A stretch of 64,000 bases of DNA, from positions 21,115-85,114 of the forward strand of contig CAYNKA010000015.1 of the NCBI GenBank assembly GCA_964397655.1, given 5' to 3'. The notes below the pieces were generated by a model. That model was not told the origin of the DNA, made no database searches, and saw nothing but the letters and a program-made list of their open reading frames with translations. Made by a program: the position numbers and the translations under genes. Positions 52,112 through 59,564 of the stretch are shown here, one piece after another. Source of the DNA: CAYNKA01 sp964397655. Lineage in GTDB: Bacteria; Spirochaetota; Spirochaetia; DTKZ01. Position 1 is the first letter of the stretch, and every line of letters starts with the position of its first letter.

Positions 52112-53559
52112 CTCGTGCGCTCCGCCTCGGACTTCCTGCGCTTCATCATGAAGGACAGGATTTTCACCAGGTAGGAAACGGCCTTTTTTCCCACAATCAA
52201 AATTCCATGACGGCGGATTTCGCTTCGGAGGAAAAAGAACAGGGTGCCCCATTTCCGGGTGAGAAGCCGCCGATACCAGAGGTTCCATCCAAGATGGAAC
52301 ATCTCCTCGATCTTCTCCGAGGGATAATCAGGATAAGAGACGGCCGTACTTCCCGTCGCGTCGAAGAACGCGGGGTCGTCGCCTCGCAGCCAACCCATCT
52401 CCTTCGCTTTCGCGAAAAACGGAGTCCCCGGATACGGCGTGGCGATGGCGAACTGCATGAGATCGGGATTCGCGGCAATCACCTTTCGCACCATGTCCAG
52501 GTCCTTCTCGAAGGTCGAGCCGGGCAGGCCGATGATGAGGTTCACGTAGCTTCTCATTCCCAGGTCCTTGCAGCGCCGGATCACCTCGAGTAGCCTTTCC
52601 GGCTTGTAAGGCTTGGGGATCGCGGCGAGAACGCCTTCATCCAGGTGCTCGAGGCCGAATTTGTAGGTCACGCAGCCGGCTTGGGCGAGGAGGCCGAGCG
52701 TCTCGTCGTCCGCGAGGCCGTCACCCATGCACAGCCAGCGGACCTTGACACCCCTTCGGATGATCTCCCGGCATACCTCGTCGATATGCCGCTTGTGGGC
52801 GACCATGTTGTCGTCGTCGAAATAGATCTCGTCGAAATCGAACCTCTTCCGCAGATCGACGATCTCGTCCACGACGTTTTTCGGCGATCGTTTGCGATAC
52901 ACATGGCTGCCGTAGAGGCTTTCCACGTTGCAGAATCCGCACCGCAGGCGGCAGCCTCGCGACGAAACCATCACGATGTTCCTGCCGTAGCAGGAGGGTT
53001 CGTTGAAGCATTCGAAGGGAACGTCGTCACGTTCCGGAAACGGGAAGAGATCGAGGTCCTCGACGAGCTCAGGCATCTCGTACGTCGTCTTTCCATCGCT
53101 CAGGAAACTTCGAGGAAGCGTAGTGCATCCGGACTGAAAGTATTCGAGGAGCGCAAATTCGTATTCCCCGACCGCGACTACGTCGGCTCCCGTCGATTCG
53201 AAACACTGCTTCGGGTAATTCGTAGCGTAGTTGCCTACGGCGATGATCTCCACGGACGGATCGATCCTGCCGAGGAATTCCCGGTCCGCCGACTTGCTCG
53301 CCCAGGTCGGTTCACAGACCACGTGCGTAGGCGAGAATTCCCGGATGCGGCGCAAGGTTTCGTCGTCGGAGAGCTCCATGGCGAGCGCGTCGATGAGCTT
53401 GACGGTGAAGCCGTTTTTCTTCAACAGGCTCGTCGCATAACCCATGAACCAGGGATAGGGATAATAACGCATGCGCGCCGGGCTGAAATTGATGACGTTG
53501 TACCAACGCGAGCCGCTCTTCAGCACGCGCCCGGGCAAATTCAGGATGAGGATCTTCAT
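52108..53559 (-). CDS. B12-binding-domain radical SAM protein
   Basis: 483 residues. N-terminal cobalamin-binding-like Rossmann region (1-150) without an obvious DxHxxG motif; [4Fe-4S] cluster cysteines Cys203, Cys207, Cys210 in RGCRLRCGFC; then the radical-SAM barrel (FDEIYFDDDNMVAH, GLEHLDEGVL, IIGLPGST) and a BchE/DUF4080-like tail rich in Trp and Arg. Reaction unknown: class-B enzymes methylate or rearrange unreactive carbons. In this cluster it could methylate a sugar or modify a lipid. ATGA overlap with the SDR-cupin gene. Confidence 0.82.
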   Translation of the reverse strand: MKILILNLPGRVLKSGSRWYNVINFSPARMRYYPYPWFMGYATSLLKKNGFTVKLIDALAMELSDDETLRRIREFSPTHVVCEPTWASKSADREFLGRIDPSVEIIAVGNYATNYPKQCFESTGADVVAVGEYEFALLEYFQSGCTTLPRSFLSDGKTTYEMPELVEDLDLFPFPERDDVPFECFNEPSCYGRNIVMVSSRGCRLRCGFCNVESLYGSHVYRKRSPKNVVDEIVDLRKRFDFDEIYFDDDNMVAHKRHIDEVCREIIRRGVKVRWLCMGDGLADDETLGLLAQAGCVTYKFGLEHLDEGVLAAIPKPYKPERLLEVIRRCKDLGMRSYVNLIIGLPGSTFEKDLDMVRKVIAANPDLMQFAIATPYPGTPFFAKAKEMGWLRGDDPAFFDATGSTAVSYPDYPSEKIEEMFHLGWNLWYRRLLTRKWGTLFFFLRSEIRRHGILIVGKKAVSYLVKILSFMMKRRKSEAERTR

Positions 53560-53568
53560 ATAGCGTCC

Positions 53569-54771
53569 TTAATCGGAGTCCTTCAAATGCAAACGCCGGA
53601 GCATTGCCCCGGTCGTTTCGGTAAGCATGGTATTAATGTCCACCTTGCGTATGTAGCGGCCGATCGCGTCGATCGTCTTCTGCGCGGCCTCTCGGTCGGA
53701 GAAAAACCGCCGTATGACCGCCGCCACGATTTCCGCGTCGTTCTCGCAGGCGAAGGCGACGCCTTCCGTCTCTAGCTCGCTCGCGATGCGCGGCACCCGG
53801 GAGACGACGGCCGGGACGCCGTAGTTCAGATAGTACTTCACCTTCGCGGGCTCGGTGTATTTCATGAAACCTTCCTCGTCCCGGTAGAAGGCGATGCCCA
53901 GAAGGCTCCCGGCGACGATGTGGGTGAAGGCCTCGCCTTCGTCCATGAATCCGCGGAAGACGATGCGATCCCGCAGTCCCCGCCTCGCCGCCTCCTCCCG
54001 GAAAAAATCCAGGTCGGGACCGGAACCGATCATATCGAGCCCGACGTCCGGAAACTCGGGAACGAGCCGGGCGACGACGTCGAACAGCAGGTCGACGAGA
54101 TGATAACGGCTCACCACCCCGACATAGACGAGGCTGTTAGGCCGGCGCTCGTTCAACGGCATGCAGACGTAGCGCGAAGTGTCGACCCCTAGGGGAATCA
54201 TGCTGTAACGGGCCTTGTTCCTGTCGTAGTAACCGTACTTTTCCCTTCCGATGATGTGGCCTTCGGTCGTGAACCAGACCTCGTCCGCCCTCGAAAGGCA
54301 GAATCTGTCGATGGCGTAGAAAATCCACATGAGGTAGCGGTATGCCCCCCGGTCCGGCGTGGGGAAGAAATCCATGACCCTGTAGACGACGTGATCTGCC
54401 TTCCCGAGTTTCTTCAGGACTATCCCGCACAGGGCGCAGAAATAATTGATCCCCATGTAGATCCTTACGACCCCGGGCTCACGGCGCGGAAGCTTCGTCA
54501 GCGCCTGAAGAAGATAGAGCAGGTAATGGAAGGGAAGCGTGAGGAAGTAAGCCGCTCCGCTCCTCACCTTGAGGGAGGGAAGGGCCCGTTCCTCCAGCTT
54601 CTTCCCGGCCGAGTAGACCGAGAGGCGCGACGAATGCTTCCCCTTGCTGTGGGGGAACTTCCACACGAGCGCGACGAAGTCGGAAAAATACGAAGCGTAG
54701 AATCGCTCGTAATCGTCAAGACCGGTCGGGGAGAAGCTGTTGAAGACGAACTGTATCGGTCGCTTATTCAT
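53569..54771 (-). CDS. Glycosyltransferase (GT4-like)
   Basis: 400 residues, GT-B. N-terminal FVFNSFSPTGLDDYERF; a hydrophobic stretch (AAYFLTLPFHYLLYLLQAL) that could touch the membrane; donor domain from LVYVGVVSRYHLVDLLFDVV, with FMKYTEPAKVKYYLNYGVPA in place of the E-x7-E block, as in some capsule and polysaccharide GT4 enzymes. Overlaps the large membrane protein gene by eight bases. Confidence 0.78.
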   Translation of the reverse strand: MNKRPIQFVFNSFSPTGLDDYERFYASYFSDFVALVWKFPHSKGKHSSRLSVYSAGKKLEERALPSLKVRSGAAYFLTLPFHYLLYLLQALTKLPRREPGVVRIYMGINYFCALCGIVLKKLGKADHVVYRVMDFFPTPDRGAYRYLMWIFYAIDRFCLSRADEVWFTTEGHIIGREKYGYYDRNKARYSMIPLGVDTSRYVCMPLNERRPNSLVYVGVVSRYHLVDLLFDVVARLVPEFPDVGLDMIGSGPDLDFFREEAARRGLRDRIVFRGFMDEGEAFTHIVAGSLLGIAFYRDEEGFMKYTEPAKVKYYLNYGVPAVVSRVPRIASELETEGVAFACENDAEIVAAVIRRFFSDREAAQKTIDAIGRYIRKVDINTMLTETTGAMLRRLHLKDSD

Positions 54772-56938
54772 TTTCCCAAGTGAAATGATAATTCACGAAC
54801 ATCATGACGCGCGGTTTGTAATTGAAGAACCTGCGCTCTATCGGAAGTCCGTCCGTCTCGAACACGACGTCCAAGGACTTCTTCTTCTCGATGACGAACT
54901 TTCTGTCTATGTTGAAATAGACGGCCGGAATCTTCACCGTTTCGTTCTTTCCGCCGGCATCGATCTTCAGGAACGTGCCCTTGTTCGGAATCGCGAAAGT
55001 CGCTTTCATCCTGAGCGTCCTGTCTCCACCCGTGAGGTTGGCGACGCGCACACCGGCCTTCTTGTCCATCCACCGGAAGAACGACTTGTCGCCCGCTTCG
55101 TAGCCGTACGCGCCGTTTAGGAATTCGACGACGGGTTCCTGGTAGAGAAAAGTCTGTAGAAAGGACTCGGTCGCGTATCCGGGAACGGGAACTAGCTCGT
55201 ATATCGTCTTGCCCGACCCTTCTGCGATTTTTCTCGTCAGCTTCGATCGCTCGACCACGGCGCGGTCAAAACCCTTGTTGACGACGATGTAGCGGACTCC
55301 GGTTTTCGACAAGGTGTTCAGGAAACCGTCGCTCGGGTTGTTGGCGCGCTTGGAGAATTCGTCGAGCTGGGCCGTGAACAGGACGTTCTGCGGCGGATGG
55401 TAGGGTGTGTTGACGAGAGTATACCCGTAGCTTCCCCTGAAGTAGATGTAATCGTAATTCAATTCAGGGGGGCTCGTCAGCGGGGAGTAGTAAGGAAGCT
55501 CGAGCACGTGGCCCTCGGGACTTTCGGCGATCGCCTTGTAGACGGAGGAATCCGGCAGGGGAAGAGCGTCGATTTTCTTCCACAGACGTCCCCCGCTCGT
55601 GTCCCAGAACGAAAACGCGACTCCAGCGACGGCCAACGCCAGAAATCCGGCGCTCCGGGAAATCTCGCGTTTCTTTGCGGCCTCGAGGACCACCTCGAGC
55701 ACGAACGAAAGATAGAGGCAAAACACGACGATCATGGCGAAGTCGACGTAGAGGAAGGCCCTCGCACCCACCCGGAACATGGGCGCAGCAAGGTACGTGA
55801 GCGGGGCGAGACTCAGGATGCGAAGCGGGCTGTTCGCGAACAAACCGGCGACGATCGCCGCCGCAACCCAGATTTTAGCGTCGCGGACGAGAAGCGACAG
55901 TTGGATTTTGCCGTGTTTTCGGAGAAGCCAAAGCGAAAGGAAAAAAACCAGAATGAAAAGCGGGGCGAAAAAGCCGAAGCGCATCGTCATGAATTCTCCG
56001 ACTCCGGTCTTTCCCCAATTCCTTCCCAGAAGATCGGCGAAGGCTTCAGTCCCTGGACGGAAGGCGGCCAGCGGATTGTCGACGGCGAAGGCGATGAAGG
56101 CGCCGAAATGGTGCCCGACCGAGCCCCCGGAGCCGGCGCCCTCGGTTGCGAAGCCCGGAAAGAAGACGTGTACGAGCTTCATGACGAAGAGGTCGGGATA
56201 CAGGACGAGCAGGCCGGCCGCGAAGACGGCGAAGCCGACGCCGGCGTTCACGAGCTCCCTCCGGTTTTCCGAAAGGACCCTGCGCAGCTTTCTCCCCTGC
56301 AGGAAATACATCACGAGAACGACCGCTCCGAAGAAGAACCCGAAATAGCCGTAGTACTCGTTGTGCAGGAACATGAGGACGGCGAAAAGGCCTGCGAGCG
56401 CCATGTTCCTCTTCGTCGGGTTTTTACCGGCACGGACGCAGAAAACGAGGAAGAAGAGGGGCATGTAATAGACGGCGAGGGAAAGATGCCCGCCGATCCT
56501 CCACATGAAATTGTCGAGATTGGCGAAGAACAAGGCCCCGACGAGCGATACGAGATAACCGAGCCCCAATTCGCGCAGCAGGAGGTATCCGGCCAAACCG
56601 ATCAGGACGAAGCCGCTCGCCGCGATGAAATCGTACACGTCGTCGGCCTTGAAGAACTCGTTGAAGACGAGGTACTGGACTCTCCAGAAAACGTTCAACC
56701 TGTCGGGGGCCTTGATGCCGAAACCGATCCTGTCGTTCGAGAACGTCGATTCGAACAACATTTTCCAGAGGGGCTCCCTCTTCGAGACTTCCTTGAAGTC
56801 CTGAATCAAGGTGATCGTCCCCAAGCCGTCGCCGTTGTTCGTCAATGCGAGCCCCGGCTTGAAAACGTCCCTGAATCGTACGGCTGCGACGAGAGCGAAG
56901 AGAACGAGAACCGATGCGAGTGCGATTTTCTTCTTCAT
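54764..56938 (-). CDS. Large polytopic membrane protein, YfhO/GT-C-like
   Basis: 724 residues. About twelve helices in 1-440, then a soluble C-terminal domain (about 445-720). First external loop reads TNNGDGLGTITLI with an acidic residue as in GT-C proteins; later GGHLSLAVYYMPL, FLHNEYYGYF, APMFRVGARAFLY and YGYTLVNTPYH. Overall layout like YfhO-type glycosyltransferases. A second, much more AT-rich gene at 59.6 kb shares all these segments. Function is probably sugar transfer at the periplasmic face (inference). Longer open frame to 56986 overlaps the methyltransferase, so ATG 56938 is used. Confidence 0.72.
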   Translation of the reverse strand: MKKKIALASVLVLFALVAAVRFRDVFKPGLALTNNGDGLGTITLIQDFKEVSKREPLWKMLFESTFSNDRIGFGIKAPDRLNVFWRVQYLVFNEFFKADDVYDFIAASGFVLIGLAGYLLLRELGLGYLVSLVGALFFANLDNFMWRIGGHLSLAVYYMPLFFLVFCVRAGKNPTKRNMALAGLFAVLMFLHNEYYGYFGFFFGAVVLVMYFLQGRKLRRVLSENRRELVNAGVGFAVFAAGLLVLYPDLFVMKLVHVFFPGFATEGAGSGGSVGHHFGAFIAFAVDNPLAAFRPGTEAFADLLGRNWGKTGVGEFMTMRFGFFAPLFILVFFLSLWLLRKHGKIQLSLLVRDAKIWVAAAIVAGLFANSPLRILSLAPLTYLAAPMFRVGARAFLYVDFAMIVVFCLYLSFVLEVVLEAAKKREISRSAGFLALAVAGVAFSFWDTSGGRLWKKIDALPLPDSSVYKAIAESPEGHVLELPYYSPLTSPPELNYDYIYFRGSYGYTLVNTPYHPPQNVLFTAQLDEFSKRANNPSDGFLNTLSKTGVRYIVVNKGFDRAVVERSKLTRKIAEGSGKTIYELVPVPGYATESFLQTFLYQEPVVEFLNGAYGYEAGDKSFFRWMDKKAGVRVANLTGGDRTLRMKATFAIPNKGTFLKIDAGGKNETVKIPAVYFNIDRKFVIEKKKSLDVVFETDGLPIERRFFNYKPRVMMFVNYHFTWENE

Positions 56939-56942
56939 GTGC

Positions 56943-57863
56943 CTACTTCTCGAAACTTCTGAACAGCCAGCTCTTTCTCTCTTCATCGATCGCGGCTCCG
57001 CTCTTTTTCGCGAGAAAAAAAAGGTATTGTCCCAGGTCGTTCGCCCTGAGCGGCGTGCGAGTCATGACCCGATTTATATCATGCTCATGAAGGTAGCCTT
57101 TTTCGAAGGGGACCGAATCGGCGGTGAAGTGCCTCGTCGACAGGAAACCGAACTGAGCGAGCAGCCGGTGCAATTCGTCGCGCGTATATTCCCTATTGTG
57201 CCTTCCGTACGCTCCGTAACCGGAATACGGATCGTAGATGTTCTCTCCGTTCAGCATGCGTTCGACGTTCTGGTATCTCGCGACGTTCGGCGTCGTGACG
57301 ATCAAGACGCCGTCCTTCTTCAAGACCCGGTGTATGTTCCTCAGGGTGAACATCGGATCGTACACGAGATGCTCGAGTACCTCGCAGAACAGAACGACGT
57401 CGAAAAACCCGTCGGGATAGGGGAACTCGTCGCGCTCGACGTTGAAATGCTCGAACTCGAGGGTCGACATCTCTCCGGTCGCCGTATCGACGACTCGTTG
57501 CGATTGCCTTGACCGGGGTGGTAACGCTTCGCTAAAGAAGTTGGTGGAATAGATTTCATAACTTTTAAACTTCTTCACGAGCAGTGTCATATAATACGGA
57601 TTGGAGCCGATCTCCAGAAGATTTCCGCTGCCGTCCGGAATCAGGGAAAGCGTATACAGGAACCTCCTCAGCGACTCGCGAAGGTATCCGTCCATTTCCT
57701 CAATGCGGGCGCCTTCCGGAGTAAAAGAGCGCAGATAACGGTCTATGCTTTCCAAGGTCTCTCCCTGGGGCAGTTCGAGCGGTACTTTCTCGAAAATCCG
57801 CAAGCCTGAGCCCCTCAGTACCTTAATTAGTTTCTTAAAGATTCTTTTTACCAAATACCGCAT
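56943..57863 (-). CDS. Class I SAM-dependent methyltransferase
   Basis: 306 residues. SAM site GNLLEIGSNPYYMTLLV, then DGFFDVVLFCEVLEHLVYD and KKDGVLIVTTPN. An N-terminal extension of about 75 residues precedes the fold, and the C-terminal part has its own helical cap. It precedes the large membrane protein by four bases, so the two may act in one step. No strong ribosome site before ATG 57863. Confidence 0.84.
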   Translation of the reverse strand: MRYLVKRIFKKLIKVLRGSGLRIFEKVPLELPQGETLESIDRYLRSFTPEGARIEEMDGYLRESLRRFLYTLSLIPDGSGNLLEIGSNPYYMTLLVKKFKSYEIYSTNFFSEALPPRSRQSQRVVDTATGEMSTLEFEHFNVERDEFPYPDGFFDVVLFCEVLEHLVYDPMFTLRNIHRVLKKDGVLIVTTPNVARYQNVERMLNGENIYDPYSGYGAYGRHNREYTRDELHRLLAQFGFLSTRHFTADSVPFEKGYLHEHDINRVMTRTPLRANDLGQYLFFLAKKSGAAIDEERKSWLFRSFEK

Positions 57864-57892
57864 TTATTTCACTCTATCCGTTTTCGAATTTA

Positions 57893-58492
57893 TTATTTCT
57901 TTTTTCCGATCCAAAGGATCTCATCCGCTCCACCCAAGAATTCAACCAAAATTTTCTCATAGAAAAGGGGACAGCTGTTTATAATGAACTGCAAAATTTT
58001 ATAGGGAACGTAATAAATCATCCTCTGCCACGTTCTTCGCATTCCCGGCTGGCGGCCGTCTTTGTATTGAATGTGCTCTATTGGATCTAGTTCCATTCCG
58101 TATAAATAATGGTATTTATACAAAACCGTATCGAACAATTCTTTATAATTGTTCAGATATGTCGGTTTCAGCAAATGATTGGCGAACGTCATGTAGCCCC
58201 AATAGGAATGGTGGTCCAATTGCGGTATGCCGTACAGGCCTCGATAGAAAGGGACCTTTATAAACAGCGTACCGCCTGGTTTCAAAACTCTATGACATTC
58301 CAGAAGAACCGCGAGCGGATTTCTGACATGTTCGATGAAATGCAGAAGATAAAGAGAATCGACGGAATCCTTTTCCCATTTCCAGGGTGTTTCTTCAAGA
58401 TCAACTATCTCGTCTACTCCTTCCAGATTTTTATAATCTACATTCACGCAGTCGCTTAAAAGGACTTTCCCGCAGCCTAAATTGAGTTTCAT
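57893..58492 (-). CDS. SAM-dependent methyltransferase (Methyltransf_11)
   Basis: 199 residues. Starts KLNLGCGKVLLSDCVNVD (SAM motif I), then VDSLYLLHFIEHVRNPLA and LKPGGTLFIKVPFYRG. ATG 58492 is chosen because AGGAGG sits eight bases upstream; the GTG at 58501 overlaps that site. Base composition is visibly richer in A/T than genes up to 57.8 kb, marking the start of the low-GC island. Confidence 0.85.
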   Translation of the reverse strand: MKLNLGCGKVLLSDCVNVDYKNLEGVDEIVDLEETPWKWEKDSVDSLYLLHFIEHVRNPLAVLLECHRVLKPGGTLFIKVPFYRGLYGIPQLDHHSYWGYMTFANHLLKPTYLNNYKELFDTVLYKYHYLYGMELDPIEHIQYKDGRQPGMRRTWQRMIYYVPYKILQFIINSCPLFYEKILVEFLGGADEILWIGKKK

Positions 58493-58542
58493 CCGCTTCA
58501 CCTCCTAGAAAAAACACAATCCTCACGCAGCTTCTCAGGAGC

Positions 58543-58572
58543 TCAAAGCGTGGAATACCAAAAATACTTCAT
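58543..58572 (-). other. Possible nine-residue leader ORF ahead of the methyltransferase
   Basis: A strong Shine-Dalgarno (AAAGGAG, six bases before ATG 58572) is followed by the nine-codon frame MKYFWYSTL and TGA at 58543-58545. Just beyond it an imperfect hairpin can form (CACGC with GCGTG, plus AGCT with AGCT inside), and then the methyltransferase ribosome site. A promoter-like pair TTGGAA-N18-TATACT lies upstream on the same strand near 58608-58642. This may be a translated leader or chance. Confidence 0.25.
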
Positions 58573-58770
58573 AAGACACTCCTTTTTGTTTGTATAAATT
58601 TTGGATTCAGTATAATTGAGCCTTCCATATTTTTCCAAGTTGATTGTTCAGTGAGTTTTAAGACGTACCCTTTATTGTTTTTTTTTCGAAAGACGCCTTG
58701 ATTGTAAAAAAACGAGAATCGAAATTCTTTTTATGCATTTATACTTTCTATCAATAGTATTATATCCGCC
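58573..58770. other. AT-rich intergenic stretch
   Basis: Apart from the minus-strand promoter-like pair near 58608-58642 I see no gene or structured RNA here. A run of nine T (near 58680) occurs with no convincing stem before it. Confidence 0.5.
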
Positions 58771-58913
58771 ATCAGTAGTGTCCAAAACAATTATAGGAAC
58801 TCCAGTTGAAGAGTGCGCGGGCATCCGAGAGAGAACGGAAGACATTCAGCATAACACAACAACTCCGTGAGGTCGCGTCTCTGAAAAAGGATCGTTGGGA
58901 GAACAGCGACCAT
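58771..58913 (-). mobile_element. Remnant of the 3' end of an IS4-family element
   Basis: 143 bases that match 63504-63646 in the same orientation with eight mismatches. On the minus strand it encodes the last 38 or so residues of the transposase (ending RRDLTELLCY...LQLEFL, stop at 58791-58793) and carries the same outer end ATCAGTAGTGTC. It is cut at 58913, just before an IS3 element end. No other part of this copy remains nearby. Confidence 0.85.
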
Positions 58914-58918
58914 TATAG

Positions 58919-59365
58919 TGGATCCCGATGTCAAGACATATTTTTCAGGTAGCTAAGTTATTCCTTACGCTACCCGTTCTCCCTCACAACGTGAGGTATA
59001 CACCTTCATGGGAGGTCTCCCCCCGCAGGCCGAATGCGGACGAAAGTTGTTGTACGTCTCGATGAACCGCCCGATCTGCTCTTTCGCGTCAGGCAGCGAT
59101 TCATACTCCTTCAGGTACACTTCGTCGTATTTCAACGTCCTCCAGAACCGTTCCACCACGACGTTATCGAGTGCTCGTCCGCTTCTGGATGGATCTTGTA
59201 CTCCGCGGCGATCACGTTGATTTGCTTCTCGCCTTTTATCGCTTCCAAGGCAATCTTGAACTTGAATTCCTTCCTGTACTTCGCTCGTTTTCCTTCCGCC
59301 ATGTTCTTTCCCCTTCCAGACAAGCAAACACTAATCTATGCCGCCTGTCCAGTTTCCGGGGTCCA
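58919..59365 (-). mobile_element. Internally deleted IS3-family element (447 bp)
   Basis: Ends are inverted repeats: TGGATCCCGATGTCAAGACA (58919-58938) against the complement of 59346-59365, 13 of 20 bases matching, with TG...CA termini. Inside, the start of orfA (minus-strand ATG 59302, AEGKRAKYRKEFKFKIALEA) joins directly to the end of orfB. The catalytic Asp residues are lost, so it cannot transpose by itself. No target duplication is visible. Confidence 0.8.
58965..59302 (-). pseudogene. Fused remnants of IS3 orfA and orfB transposase
   Basis: Minus-strand reading begins with about 36 residues of OrfA (to EYKIHP), then jumps near base 59190 into the OrfB tail in another frame: ALDNVVVERFWRTLKYDEV and ETYNNFRPHSACGGRPP, the end of the rve integrase core including its final Glu region. 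Everything between is deleted. Confidence 0.8.
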
Positions 59366-59564
59366 GTATTCAGCTGCGCTTTTTGTTGGCGTATATAAGA
59401 GATGATCGTTTGACCGGCTGCTTTTATCTTATTCGAGTCTTTTAGCCTCCTTCTGATCATCTCAGAGCAAGGAAGAAAGAAAAAAACGCCTTCTTTCGGC
59501 TCGAATCTCCCGCCGCTGAATTTCTCACCTCGATTTTTTAAATAGGATCAATTATTTCTAAAAT
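59366..59564. other. Intergenic DNA, no recognised gene
   Basis: Sequence between the IS3 end and the AT-rich membrane gene. A minus-strand open frame beginning at 59460 runs into the IS3 element; its first 30 residues are not recognisable and are probably a relic cut by the insertion. Composition changes sharply to A/T near 59540. Confidence 0.4.

Noticed and set aside
52108..53559. Radical SAM enzyme as a P-methyltransferase of the phosphonate pathway
   Set aside because: It is about 14 kb from the phosphonate genes, in a different block, and coupled to a sugar reductase; no specific evidence.
59236..59460. 74-codon minus-strand frame between the IS3 element and the AT-rich gene
   Set aside because: Its second half is IS3 sequence in the wrong frame; the first 30 residues match nothing I recognise.
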